NCBI RefSeq assembly: GCF_001676615.1
Contig: NZ_LYXZ01000018.1
Span: 248,001 to 312,000 of the forward strand
Reading direction: 5' to 3'
DNA from: Labrys sp. WJW
Lineage (GTDB): Bacteria > Pseudomonadota > Alphaproteobacteria > Rhizobiales > Labraceae
DNA length: 64,000 bases
The notes below the pieces were generated by a model. That model saw only the letters and a program-made list of their open reading frames with translations, searched no databases and was not told where the DNA came from. This document shows positions 8,744 through 19,320 of this stretch, piece by piece (position 1 is the first letter of the stretch; every line of letters begins with the position of its first letter). The translations under genes and the position numbers were made by a program.

Positions 8744-9457
8744 TCAGTCTTCCAGCTCGAAACGCGCGGACACGGTGACGTTCAGCGTGCTCTCCCCGGA
8801 CTCGATCGGCACCGAATCCTGCACCGCCTTGGCACGATAGAGACCGCCGCCGATCGGGCCGGTGTTCTCGCTCAGATCCACCAGCTTGCCCAAGCGCAGG
8901 CCGGAAGCCTTGGCGTAGATCTCGGCCTTGCGCCTAGCATCGTCCAGGGCGGTCTTGCGGGCGGCATCCAGCAGCACCGACTGGTTGGAAACGATGAACT
9001 GGATGCCCTCGATGCTGTTGGCACCGGCGGTGACGGCCTTGTCGAGGATGTCGCCGAGCTTAGGCAGGTCGCGCAGCGTCACGTTCACGGTGTTGGAGAC
9101 GGTGTAGCCTGCAATGGTCGGGCCATCCTCGGAGCTCGACGAGAACTTGCTGTTCTCAGGGCTCGCCGGCTGCACGCTGAAGCCTGAGGTCTGCAGGTCC
9201 TTGGCATCGATGCCGGCCGCCTTGAGTGCAGCGAGGACCTCACCGGTCGACTTGGAATTGGCGGTCAGCACGTCGCGCGCCACCTTCCCCGCGCTCTGCA
9301 CGCCGATGCTGACATAGGCCAGGTCCGGCTTGGCACCGACCGTCGCTTCGCCGTTGATGGCGACCACGCGCTTGAAATCCTCGGCTTGAGCGGCGCCGAG
9401 CGCTCCGGCCAGCAACAGGGCGGCGAGGGCGGGGCGGGCGACGAAAGACGGTAGCAT
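8744..9457 (-). CDS. SIMPL-domain (DUF541) periplasmic protein
   Basis: 237 residues from the ATG at 9457, which has GGAG seven bases upstream; longer frames upstream have no signal peptide at the right place. The signal peptide (ALAALLLAGALGAAQA) is cleaved before EDF. The mature protein matches the SIMPL/DUF541 pattern: VVAINGEATVGAKPDLAYVSIGV near the N-terminus, KDLQTSGFSVQP mid-way and ALDDARRKAEIYAKASGLRLGKL in the C-terminal half. E. coli YggE belongs to this family and has been linked to oxidative-stress tolerance. It is transcribed alone. Confidence 0.88.
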   Translation of the reverse strand: MLPSFVARPALAALLLAGALGAAQAEDFKRVVAINGEATVGAKPDLAYVSIGVQSAGKVARDVLTANSKSTGEVLAALKAAGIDAKDLQTSGFSVQPASPENSKFSSSSEDGPTIAGYTVSNTVNVTLRDLPKLGDILDKAVTAGANSIEGIQFIVSNQSVLLDAARKTALDDARRKAEIYAKASGLRLGKLVDLSENTGPIGGGLYRAKAVQDSVPIESGESTLNVTVSARFELED

Positions 9458-9604
9458 CAGTGAACTCCAATGAAGAAAATTGCCGTCGGAACCTTGCAAT
9501 CGAAGGCGGCGGGATGATGACGGGCTTGCGGCCGAGATCGCAATTGCGGATGCCGATTGAACCTGGGCGAGACTCTGCCTATAGATGCGGCGTCTGGCAC
9601 AGCC

Positions 9605-9680
9605 GGGCCTGTAGCTCAATGGTTAGAGCCGGCCGCTCATAACGGTCTGGTTGGGGGTTCAAGTCCCTCCGGGCCCACCA
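9605..9680 (+). tRNA. tRNA-Ile2 (anticodon CAU), CCA encoded
   Basis: A 76-nt cloverleaf. The acceptor arms GGGCCTG/CGGGCCC pair fully (one G-U), the D stem is GCTC/GAGC, the anticodon stem is GGCCG/CGGTC with loop CTCATAA (anticodon CAU), the T arm carries GGTTCAAGTCC, and CCA is encoded. The overall sequence resembles the lysidine-modified minor isoleucine tRNA more than elongator or initiator tRNA-Met; isotype is inferred from resemblance. Confidence 0.9.
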
Positions 9681-9718
9681 GACCTCTCCGCATGAATTCG
9701 CCGGCCTCGTGCCGCCGG

Positions 9719-10615
9719 TTAACGTCGGTCTGTAGTGCTGCCGCTCGCGGTGGCCAGCGCTGGGCGTGGCTCGTGCCTGGCCTGGTTCAGCCATTGGGCG
9801 AGTTCCTCCCAGGTTCTGTCCATGGCGTAGCCGGGCAGGAAGGGCAGGGACAGGTGTCCGAAGAAGGGCGACAGCTGGGCCTGCGCCTTCTCGCGGCCTG
9901 CCTTGGCGATCGCAGCGACATAGAGTGCGGCGGCAAGGCCGGTGCGGTCGGCACCGGACGCGCAGTGGATCAGCAGTGGCTTGGGCGCCTGCGTCATCAG
10001 GGCGATGAGCTGCTCGGCCTGTTCCCGGCTCAGGGCACGCTTGGCCGACATCCGGAAATCGATGTGGTGAATGCCGAGCGCCTTCGCATCGGCGACTTCT
10101 CGGTCGTACCAGTCCTGGCCGGGATTGCTGCCGCGCAGGTTGATGATGGCCCTGATGCCGTAACGCTGGACATTGAATGACATCGTGGCGCTGCCGAGCT
10201 GGGCAGAGCGATAGACCTGTCCGCGAATCACCGTGCCAAAATTGCCCCAATAGAGCAGCACCGCGACATAGATCGTCATGGCGGAAATGCTCCAAAGCAG
10301 GGTTCTAGCAAACCATGTGCTGGTCCGGCTGCCCCCTTTTGCCTGGGCAACCAGGAAGCGCGGAAGCAGATATCGCAGGGAGGATCCTGGGTTGTGCCGG
10401 ATATGGTCCCTCAATCGATAATAGCACAGCAGCAGCGCGGACAGGATCGACAGCGATGCAAGGGTGATGGAGCGATCCGTACTAATCTTTTCATAAATTG
10501 ATGCCAAAAATGCCGTAATTATCATCAGAATTATTAGGATAAGTGATATAATATTGTCAATATTTCTAAATATATCTTTTATAATCTCCCTTGCTATCAC
10601 AAAAAATGTCAACAT
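9719..10615 (-). CDS. Membrane-anchored dual-specificity/tyrosine-type phosphatase
   Basis: 298 residues from the ATG at 10615, which follows GGAAG. The N-terminal ~130 residues contain about three hydrophobic segments (NIISLILIILMIITAFLA; ITLASLSILSALLLCYY; SAMTIYVAVLLYWG). The C-terminal part is a phosphatase with P-loop HCASGADRTG (CX5R, Cys near residue 218), preceded by GIRAIINLRG and QDWYDREVADAK, the usual dual-specificity features with a possible general-acid Asp. The catalytic domain probably faces the cytoplasm, which is inferred. The DNA encoding the N-terminus (about 10470-10615) is much richer in A+T than the rest, as if the anchor had a different origin. Substrate unknown. Confidence 0.85.
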   Translation of the reverse strand: MLTFFVIAREIIKDIFRNIDNIISLILIILMIITAFLASIYEKISTDRSITLASLSILSALLLCYYRLRDHIRHNPGSSLRYLLPRFLVAQAKGGSRTSTWFARTLLWSISAMTIYVAVLLYWGNFGTVIRGQVYRSAQLGSATMSFNVQRYGIRAIINLRGSNPGQDWYDREVADAKALGIHHIDFRMSAKRALSREQAEQLIALMTQAPKPLLIHCASGADRTGLAAALYVAAIAKAGREKAQAQLSPFFGHLSLPFLPGYAMDRTWEELAQWLNQARHEPRPALATASGSTTDRR

Positions 10616-11048
10616 TATGTGCTTCCTGGGGGCGAGTTGGCGAGATTTATATGCCGCTTGATCGGAGTATGAAACGAGAAGCGCAGCCGGCAATGAATCT
10701 ATACTGCTGATTATTATTGCAGGGACATTGCGTTCTTGTGTCGATGATGCACGCGAAAGGGGATGGAATCGTCACGGACGGATGCTCGGCGATGCAGGGC
10801 GGAGTGCCGTAGGTCGGCATCTCCTGTGGGAAAGGTCGGGCGGTCCGCTGCGAGGGGGCGCCGGCCAACGCGGCTGGGCAGTCAGATCCCGGGCCTGGCA
10901 TGCACTGCCCGGGCGCGGTTGGTGCCGGATCCAGGCCATATCGGTTGCCTCGTGCGAGGTCGCACAGCATTGGGACCGCGAACGCACCATGTCGGTGCCG
11001 TGGCTGGCGGCGTGAAGCCCCAACCGACCTTCCCGTCCTGGTGCTGAA
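10616..11048. other. Intergenic region without a convincing gene
   Basis: 433 bases between the divergent phosphatase and Popeye-like genes. The first ~100 are AT-rich and probably hold the phosphatase promoter. The remainder is GC-rich, with overlapping short frames in several directions, none with a ribosome site or recognisable protein. Confidence 0.6.
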
Positions 11049-11696
11049 ATGTTGTTCGAAATCGTCCGGCTCGGCTTGATCCATGCCGCCGCCCTCATTG
11101 CCGTCGCGGCGCTGACCTGTCGTGACCAGCTCGTCTTGCGCGCCCTCCTGGTGGTCTCGACCCTGCTTTACATCCTCTATTATCTGGTCGTGCCCGAGAT
11201 CATGCTGTGGGATGCGCTGTTCTGGACGGTGGTCAATCTGGGCGTGAATCTTCTGATGATGGCCAGGCTGGTCTTCGCTCGCACGCAGTTTCGGCTGAGT
11301 GCCGAAGAGCGCAGGCTGTTCGCCGCCCTCGGCGGCCTGTCGCCGGGCGAGTTCCGCTCCTTGATGAAGATCGGTCATTGGCGGCGCAGCGAGGGCAACC
11401 ACACTCTCTTGCGCGAGGGGGAGGCGGTCGAGACCGTCTATTATGTGCTCGACGGCAGGTCCCATGTGAAGAAGGCTGGACGCAGCCTGGTTGTCGGGCC
11501 GCAATCGTTTATCGGCGAGGCCGGCTTCCTGCGCCGCCAGCCGGCCTCGGCCACCGTGATGGTCGAAGCGGGCGCCTGCTATATCGAATGGCCGGTCGCA
11601 GCCCTCAACGCCCTGCGGGTGCGCCGCCCGCTGATCAAGGTTGCGCTCGACGGCCTGCTCGCCTCGGACATGGCGGCGAAGATGGCTGCGGCCTGA
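11049..11696 (+). CDS. Popeye-like membrane protein with a cyclic-nucleotide-binding-type domain
   Basis: 215 residues. Residues 1-75 hold three closely spaced hydrophobic segments (IHAAALIAVAALTC; ALLVVSTLLYILYYLVV; ALFWTVVNLGVNLLMMARLVF). Residues ~85-205 form a cNMP-binding-like beta roll with signatures LLREGEAVETVYYVLDGRS and PQSFIGEAGFLRRQPASATVMV. The usual phosphate-binding cassette (GELALL..PRAAT) is altered to GEAGFLRRQPASAT, which keeps the Glu but not the Arg spacing. Three TM segments plus this domain match the Popeye-domain architecture. Ligand and role unknown; a weak ribosome site leaves the exact start uncertain. Confidence 0.75.
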   Translation: MLFEIVRLGLIHAAALIAVAALTCRDQLVLRALLVVSTLLYILYYLVVPEIMLWDALFWTVVNLGVNLLMMARLVFARTQFRLSAEERRLFAALGGLSPGEFRSLMKIGHWRRSEGNHTLLREGEAVETVYYVLDGRSHVKKAGRSLVVGPQSFIGEAGFLRRQPASATVMVEAGACYIEWPVAALNALRVRRPLIKVALDGLLASDMAAKMAAA

Positions 11697-11889
11697 TGTC
11701 CCAACGGGCTGTGCAAGATTGCCTCTTTCCGCCGCCCGCAGATATTGGTACGACAAATGGCGATCCGCTGGGTGGGGGCGATGCCCGGCGGACGCCCGGA
11801 CCGTTTCAGACACCATGCCACGCGCCTGGAACGCTTTGCGAATTGACGGACTCGGCAAGACCCGCAAAGACGCCTTGGACCAAGGAGTT

Positions 11890-11927
11890 GGAGCACCACG
11901 CGTTCATGGCTGAACGCGGGGCGCTCC
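11890..11927. repeat. Short intergenic palindrome (GGAGC...GCGTTCA/TGAACGC...GCTCC)
   Basis: Nested inverted repeats GGAGC/GCTCC and GCGTTCA/TGAACGC around TGGC, just upstream of the EamA gene. A related GGAGCAC..GCGTTCATGGCTG sequence occurs at 15784-15828, so this may be a dispersed element. Confidence 0.5.
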
Positions 11928-11946
11928 GGCAGGAAACGAGACCGAA

Positions 11947-12840
11947 ATGACTACCCTCCGCCAAGCCGGCATCGGGACCGCAAGTGTCGGCATGGGCATC
12001 GCGCTCTATCTCATCGGCGTGTTCCTCTTCGCCCTGAACGATGCCCTCGGCAAATGGCTGGTCGCCGACTATTCCGTCGGCCAGTTGTTGCTGCTGCGCT
12101 CCGTCGGCGCCGCCATCGTCCTGGTGCCGATGGTCTGGCACTTGAAGGTCGATCTCTTTGATTTCGGCCAGTGGCGGCTGCAGATCGTGCGGATCCTGTG
12201 CATGGCAGGCGATACCTACTGCTTCTATTTCGCCACGCGCAGCATGCCGCTTGCCGATGTCATGACGTTCTACATGGCGGCCCCCCTGATCATCACCGCC
12301 TTGTCGGTTCCGCTGCTCGGCGAAAGGGTTGAGCCATTCCGTTGGGGCGCGGTGATCGTGGGCTTCATCGGCGTTCTCGTGGCGCTGCAGCCTTCGGCGG
12401 AATTGTTTTCCTCGGCCTCGCCCATTGCTCTCGTCGGCGCCATCATGTTCGGCTTGGCGGTTACCGTGACGCGGCGCTTGCGGCGCACGCATTGGCTTCC
12501 CCTCGTGGTCTGGCAGTTCGCCGGCGCCGGTGTCATCGGCGCGGCGACGATACCCTTTGCCTGGGCCACGCCGGGCTGGTTCGATCTGGCGCTGATGTTC
12601 CTCGTCGGCATCGTTGCGATGGTGTGCTTCATATGCATCACGCGCGCTTTGGCCATGGCGCCGGCGGCGATGCTCGCTCCGTTCCAATATTCGGCCATGG
12701 TGTGGGCGACGCTGATGGGCTGGATCGTCTGGCGCGACGTGCCGACGCTGCCGATCGTCATCGGCAATTGCATCATCATCGGCAGCGGGTTGTTCGTCTT
12801 CTATCGCGATCGCGCCGCCGTGTCGGCGCCAGCCGGGTAA
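11947..12840 (+). CDS. DMT-superfamily (EamA) transporter
   Basis: 297 residues with about ten hydrophobic segments in two EamA repeats. The first spans roughly residues 17-143 (YLIGVFLFALNDALGKWLV...LIGERVEPFRWGAVIVGFIGV-type ending) and the second follows from ~155. Members export or import small metabolites across the inner membrane; the substrate cannot be told. GGAAAC precedes the ATG weakly. It ends directly at thuR's 3' end (convergent, stops abutting), with no room for a terminator between them. Probably unrelated to the trehalose locus. Confidence 0.9.
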   Translation: MTTLRQAGIGTASVGMGIALYLIGVFLFALNDALGKWLVADYSVGQLLLLRSVGAAIVLVPMVWHLKVDLFDFGQWRLQIVRILCMAGDTYCFYFATRSMPLADVMTFYMAAPLIITALSVPLLGERVEPFRWGAVIVGFIGVLVALQPSAELFSSASPIALVGAIMFGLAVTVTRRLRRTHWLPLVVWQFAGAGVIGAATIPFAWATPGWFDLALMFLVGIVAMVCFICITRALAMAPAAMLAPFQYSAMVWATLMGWIVWRDVPTLPIVIGNCIIIGSGLFVFYRDRAAVSAPAG

Positions 12841-13857
12841 TCAGGGCGCCGGCGGTACGGTGGAGCCGCGGAAGACGAGATCGACCGGCCAGATCTCCGC
12901 GGTAGCGGCGGGATCGGCACCATTCGCCAGGGCCATGGCGATCTCGGCCACCCGGACGCCGGCGGCATGGATGGAAGAGAAGGTGGTGGTGAGAGCCGGC
13001 GTCAGCGTTTCCGGACGGATGGCGTCGAGGCCGTCGTCATGGGCGATCAGCGACAGGTCCTTCCCGACGATCCGGCCGGTTTCCCGCGCGGCCCGCATGG
13101 CCCCGAGAGCAAGGAAGATTGACGAGCAGAGCAGGGCGGTCGGCGGGTCGGGCAGGTCGAACAGGCCTCGCGCCATGCGATAGCCGTTCTCTTCCGTCAT
13201 GCGGGCGCCGCCTTCGAGTTCCGGAGGGGCGGCGAGACCCCGCTCGGTCAAGGCCCGGCGCCAGCCCTGCGAGCGGTGCGTGGCGAAGGTGAAACGCAGA
13301 TTTTCGTTGAGAAGCCCGATCCGGCGGTGGCCCAGATCGATCAGCAAGGTGGTGGCCTTGTGGAAGGCTCCTTCATTGTCGATGTCGAGATAGGGATAAT
13401 TGAGGCCGGTCTGCGTGCGCCCATGCACGACCAGGGGCATGTCCAACCGCTGCAGCATCGCGATGCGCGCATCGTCGATCGTCGGTGAGGACAGCAACAA
13501 GGCGTCCACCGAGCGCACGCGGGCGAGGCGTCGATAAGTGCCTGCCTCGTCGCCTTGAGCGGAGGAGACCAGCACGTCATTGTCGGATCGCGAGCATTGG
13601 CTGGCAACGCCCGCGAGAAAATCGGTGAAGATCGGATCAAGCAGCATGTTGCGGTCGGACGAGAACACGATGCCGATCGCTCCCGCACGGCCGGTGGCAA
13701 GTTTGCGGGCGCTGGCATTGGGGCGGTATTGGAAGGTCTCGGCGGCCTCCAGCACGCGCTTGCGGGTCGCCTCGCCAACTTCCGGAAAGCCGTTGAGCGC
13801 GCGGCTGACAGTCGTCTGGGACAAGCCCAGATGCTGTGACAGTTCCTTCAAGTTCAC
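12841..13857 (-). CDS. thuR: LacI-family repressor of the trehalose (thu) operon
   Basis: 338 residues. Residues 1-25 (NLKELSQHLGLSQTTVSRAL) are a classic LacI helix-turn-helix, with the hinge helix SARKLATGRAG near residue 50 and a periplasmic-binding-like effector domain (DALLLSSPTIDD; GHRRIGLLNE; ALLCSSIFLALG). It is divergent from thuE, as in Sinorhizobium thuR-thuEFGKAB. At least two AAAGCGCTTT palindromes in the shared intergenic region, and another before thuA, are the expected LacI-type operators. Sugar effector inferred to be trehalose or a related alpha-glucoside. Confidence 0.88.
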   Translation of the reverse strand: MNLKELSQHLGLSQTTVSRALNGFPEVGEATRKRVLEAAETFQYRPNASARKLATGRAGAIGIVFSSDRNMLLDPIFTDFLAGVASQCSRSDNDVLVSSAQGDEAGTYRRLARVRSVDALLLSSPTIDDARIAMLQRLDMPLVVHGRTQTGLNYPYLDIDNEGAFHKATTLLIDLGHRRIGLLNENLRFTFATHRSQGWRRALTERGLAAPPELEGGARMTEENGYRMARGLFDLPDPPTALLCSSIFLALGAMRAARETGRIVGKDLSLIAHDDGLDAIRPETLTPALTTTFSSIHAAGVRVAEIAMALANGADPAATAEIWPVDLVFRGSTVPPAP

Positions 13858-14024
13858 CGCAACGTCCCTTCCAGGCCTTCTCGTTTCTTTCGCTGAACAG
13901 AGGCCAGCCTGTCATGCCATGGATTCGGGAGAAACGCTTGCCGGGCACAGCGAATATCTCACGATACTGCGTACCCTTCCTGGTAGTCTCCCGATCGCAA
14001 GCAGCGACCAGACTGCATCTGTTC

Positions 14025-14040
14025 ATTAAAGCGCTTTGGA
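14025..14040. promoter_or_regulatory. LacI-type operator (AAAGCGCTTT), thuR-proximal
   Basis: ATTAAAGCGCTTTGGA contains the ten-base AAAGCGCTTT palindrome typical of LacI-family sites. It lies about 170 bases upstream of the thuR start, so autoregulation or looping with 14294-14309 is possible. Confidence 0.75.
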
Positions 14041-14261
14041 CTGGCGCTTTCTATTATTTTTTCTGAGTCAGCTTAATTCTTTTCCGTCAAATAGGTAGCG
14101 CAACCACCATAATTGCTGGGAAATTCACAAGTTTCTCACGCAATCGCTCAAAAGGCATCAACCGCTCTGATTTTCAATCAAATTATTTCAATGAAAGATG
14201 CTACTTTTGGGGGAACTGTTCCTGCGTCTTAGTTGTTACGCAGTTTTGCCATGAGCTCGCC

Positions 14262-14309
14262 TTGACAAAGGCAAACTTTTGTCGGAATTAGAATTCAAAG
14301 CGCTTTGAA
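14262..14309 (+). promoter_or_regulatory. thuE promoter with overlapping LacI operator
   Basis: A consensus -35 box TTGACA (14262-14267) is followed about 18 bases later by a weak -10-like AATTAG. Directly after it is the perfect 16-bp palindrome TTCAAAGCGCTTTGAA (14294-14309), placed where repressor binding would block transcription of thuE. The -10 is the least certain part. Confidence 0.7.
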
Positions 14310-14420
14310 GTAGATTATAGAAGCTCTGCCAAAAGGGACTTCGAACGAGGAAATGTCGGTTGCCTATGCTGACCTGCCATAGAGGAGGCAGCTGCGGCAC
14401 ATAAAAGGGAGGAAGACCGC

Positions 14421-15680
<1,260 letters not shown>

Positions 15681-15694
15681 GATCCTCCCCGACT

Positions 15695-15727
15695 GCGCCG
15701 CGAACCCTGGGGTTCGCGGCGCTCTTT
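15695..15727 (+). terminator. Terminator/attenuator hairpin after thuE
   Basis: GCGCCGCGAACC pairs with GGTTCGCGGCGC around a tight loop, followed by TCTTT. Placed between the binding-protein gene and the permease genes, it probably reduces expression of the latter. Confidence 0.65.
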
Positions 15728-15783
15728 CCACCGTTTTCTCGTCCTTCGCGACTTGATCGACCGAAGCCTGGTTCCTGATCCCT

Positions 15784-15828
15784 GGAGCACAGCGCGTTCA
15801 TGGCTGGACGGCTGTTTGCTCGAGCTCC
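15784..15828. repeat. Possible second copy of the GGAGCAC..GCGTTCATGGCTG element
   Basis: Shares GGAGCAC, GCGTTCATGGCTG and a closing GCTCC with the palindrome at 11890-11927, but the internal arms are degenerate. It lies in the thuE-thuF spacer. The rest of that 332-base spacer contains the hairpin above and an operator-like site. Confidence 0.4.
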
Positions 15829-15897
15829 TTGTCTCCAAGCCAATCCCACGGATTGGGGAGAGCGTCTTTGCGATGCGGGGGTGACCCGCTCAAATCG

Positions 15898-15910
15898 CCA
15901 AGCGCTTTGG
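15898..15910. promoter_or_regulatory. Degenerate LacI-type operator upstream of thuF
   Basis: CCAAGCGCTTTGG keeps the GCGCTTT core and flanking CCA/TGG symmetry but lacks one A of the consensus. It lies about 100 bases before thuF. Possible auxiliary site; weaker than the other three. Confidence 0.4.
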
Positions 15911-16012
15911 GGCCTCGCCGGCGACCGGTCGCGTACGGATTTCCCGCATTTCGACTGGGCGTGGCGGCTGAGATGCCGGCCAACTCTTCCTGCCTCCTTC
16001 TGGGAGTCCCCG

Positions 16013-16939
16013 ATGGCAAGTCAATCAGAACTGACAAGGACCAGGGTTCGGTCGGCATGGCTGTTCCTGCTACCCATGCTGGTCGTGCTGGCGATCGTCG
16101 CCGGATGGCCGCTGCTGCGCACCATCTGGTTCGGCTTTACCGATGCCAAGCTCTCCAACCCCGGCAATTACAAGCTCGTCGGCTTCTCGAACTATCTCGC
16201 CAATGTCGACGGCCGCTGGATCGGCCTGCTCGCCAACAAGGTGTGGTGGCTTTCGGTCTGGAATACGGTGTGGTTCTCGCTGGTGTCCGTGGCTCTGGAG
16301 ACGGTGCTCGGAACCATCGTCGCCCTGGTGTTGAACGCCAATTTCAAGGGGCGTGCCATCGTGCGCGCCGCCGTACTGATCCCCTGGGCCATCCCCACCA
16401 TCGTCTCGGCCAAGATGTGGCTGTGGATGCTCAACGACCAGTTCGGCATCCTCAACCACATCCTGCTCAGCCTGCATATCATCTCCTCGCCCGTCGCCTG
16501 GACCGCCAATTCGCAGACGGCGATGTGGGCGGTAATCATGGTCGACGTCTGGAAGACCACGCCCTTCATGGCGCTGCTGATTCTGGCCGCGTTGCAGATG
16601 ATGCCGTCGGATTGCTACGAGGCGGCCAAGGTCGATGGCATTCACCCCGTCAAGGTGTTCTTCAAGGTCACGCTGCCTCTGATCCGCCCGGCCCTGATGG
16701 TGGCGGTGGTCTTCCGTGCCCTCGATGCCCTGCGCATCTTCGACCTGATCTATGTGCTGACCTCGGGCAGCCGGGACACCATCTCGATGTCGGGCTTTGC
16801 CCGGCTGCAACTGGTCGACTTCGCCAAGACAGGCCTCGGCTCGGCGGCGGCGACGCTGCTGTTCCTGGTGATCGGCCTCATCACCGTGCTGGCCATGACC
16901 GTGGGCAAGGTACGTGTTTCGGAGGATGGAACGAGATGA
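16013..16939 (+). CDS. thuF: Trehalose/disaccharide ABC transporter permease (MalF type)
   Basis: 308 residues from the ATG at 16013, which has GGGAG upstream; longer in-frame starts would add ~70 hydrophilic residues not expected in a permease. Six hydrophobic segments, beginning SAWLFLLPMLVVLAIVAGWP. The EAA loop that contacts the ATPase is DCYEAAKVDGIHPVKVFFKV. It forms the membrane channel with ThuG. Its stop overlaps the start of thuG (ATGA), showing translational coupling. Confidence 0.93.
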   Translation: MASQSELTRTRVRSAWLFLLPMLVVLAIVAGWPLLRTIWFGFTDAKLSNPGNYKLVGFSNYLANVDGRWIGLLANKVWWLSVWNTVWFSLVSVALETVLGTIVALVLNANFKGRAIVRAAVLIPWAIPTIVSAKMWLWMLNDQFGILNHILLSLHIISSPVAWTANSQTAMWAVIMVDVWKTTPFMALLILAALQMMPSDCYEAAKVDGIHPVKVFFKVTLPLIRPALMVAVVFRALDALRIFDLIYVLTSGSRDTISMSGFARLQLVDFAKTGLGSAAATLLFLVIGLITVLAMTVGKVRVSEDGTR

Positions 16940-17757
16940 CCAAGATCCTCAAACCCGTCGGATTCTGGGCGCTGGTCGTCGTCATCGTCCTCTATGCCGT
17001 CTTCCCGTTCTACTACGCCATCCTCACCTCGATGCGGACGGGCCAGGCACTGTTCTCGACCTCGCTGCTGCCCGACAGCCTGGATTTCTCCAATTATGTC
17101 GGCGTGTTCGAGCAGCAGCCCTTTGCCTGGAACATCTGGAACTCGATCGTCGTCGCCGTCACGGTGGTGCTGATCTCGCTCTTTCTGGGCGTAACGGCCG
17201 CCTATGCGCTGGGGCGAGTGCACTTCAAGGGCAGGGGGCTCCTGCTCATGACCATTCTCGCCGTGTCGATGTTCCCGCAGGTTGCGGTGCTGTCAGGCAT
17301 GTATGAGGTGGTGCGTGCCTTCGGCCTCTACAACACCATGCCGGCCCTTGTGCTCTCCAACCTGATCCTGACGCTGCCCTTTACCGTGTGGGTGCTCACC
17401 ACCTTCATGAAGGAACTGCCGCGGGAGCTGGAGGAGGCCGCCTTCGTCGACGGCGCCAGCCCTTGGACGGTGGTGCGCCGCGTCTTCATGCCGTTGATGT
17501 GGCCAGCCATGGTGACGACGGGCCTGCTCGCCTTCATCGCGGCCTGGAACGAGTTCCTGTTCGCGCTGACCTTCTCACCCGACAACCGCACCGTGCCGGT
17601 GGCGATCGCCTCGATGAGCGGCGCCAGCCAGCAGGAGCTGCCCTGGGGCAACATCATGGCCGGTTCGGTCATCGTGACGCTGCCTCTCATCGTTCTCGTC
17701 CTCATCTTCCAACGCAAGATCGTCGCGGGTCTCACCGCTGGCGCCGTCAAGGGATAG
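16936..17757 (+). CDS. thuG: Trehalose/disaccharide ABC transporter permease (MalG type)
   Basis: 273 residues. The ATG overlaps the thuF stop. Six membrane segments; the EAA motif is ELEEAAFVDGASPWTVVRRV and the C-terminus is the MalG-typical LTAGAVKG. Partner of ThuF. A much longer open frame extends upstream through thuF in another frame but is only a shadow. Directly after the stop comes a 265-bp folded repeat that separates thuG from its ATPase. Confidence 0.93.
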   Translation: MTKILKPVGFWALVVVIVLYAVFPFYYAILTSMRTGQALFSTSLLPDSLDFSNYVGVFEQQPFAWNIWNSIVVAVTVVLISLFLGVTAAYALGRVHFKGRGLLLMTILAVSMFPQVAVLSGMYEVVRAFGLYNTMPALVLSNLILTLPFTVWVLTTFMKELPRELEEAAFVDGASPWTVVRRVFMPLMWPAMVTTGLLAFIAAWNEFLFALTFSPDNRTVPVAIASMSGASQQELPWGNIMAGSVIVTLPLIVLVLIFQRKIVAGLTAGAVKG

Positions 17758-18020
17758 GGCCTTTCGTCAGCCATGGTACGGGATTTGATGAGGTCAAAAA
17801 TCGTCGATTGCAAGGAGCGAGCGCCGCCAAGACTTTCGTCTTGGCAAGCGAAGCGACGCGGCAGGCGACGATTTTTCACCTCACCGCTTTGCGGCGGGGC
17901 GCTTTTGGCCGATGAGCGCGTCGGATTTCGTAGCAAGCCGGAAGGCTTGCGTCCTCATCCTCCTTCTCCTCGGCCAAAATCGCTCCCGTCAAACCCGAAC
18001 CATAGCTGACGAAAGGCCCT
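17756..18020. repeat. 265-bp palindromic element with cloverleaf-like folding between thuG and thuK
   Basis: The ends are a 32-33-base inverted repeat (17756-17788 and 17989-18020, starting AGGGCCTTTCGTCAGC). Inside are two further long hairpins: 17796-17876 (AAAATCGTCG/CGACGATTTT with apical CCAAGAC/GTCTTGG) and 17898-17983 (GCTTTTGGCCGA with its near complement, apical GCAAGCC/GGCTTGC). RNA or single-stranded DNA should form a three-way junction. It ends six bases before the thuK start and contains no credible gene. Confidence 0.8.
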
Positions 18021-18026
18021 CCGCAA

Positions 18027-19118
<1,092 letters not shown>

Positions 19119-19277
19119 AGAGGGCCGTGCCGGGCGGCCCTGGGGGAGCGGCTGGGAGGCCTTCGTCAGAGGGCGCCAAAGGCGCCGCGAGGATCGGGAC
19201 CCGGCGGTTTCCGCCGGACCAAAAAATAGGTCCACAACCCGCTTCAATAGCCCCGCTGGATGTGGCAGAGATTTTTG

Positions 19278-19292
19278 TTAAAGCGCTTTGAA
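19278..19292. promoter_or_regulatory. LacI-type operator upstream of thuA
   Basis: TTAAAGCGCTTTGAA repeats the operator palindrome found before thuE. It lies 29 bases before the thuA ATG, suggesting a second repressible promoter inside the operon for thuAB. Confidence 0.7.
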
Positions 19293-19320
19293 TCGCCGTC
19301 GACGGCAAAGGAAATCCGAG

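Noticed and set aside
9605..9680. tRNA gene read as elongator or initiator tRNA-Met
   Set aside because: The CAU anticodon alone would allow it, but the body resembles the lysidine-type tRNA-Ile2; initiator features (unpaired first base pair, three G-C pairs at the anticodon stem base) are absent.
9719..10693. Longer start for the phosphatase at 10693
   Set aside because: The ATG at 10615 has a GGAAG site directly upstream and starts at the membrane segment; the extension has neither.
15829..16935. Upstream extension of the thuG reading frame through thuF
   Set aside because: Same stretch encodes ThuF in another frame; ThuG has a proper ATG overlapping the thuF stop.
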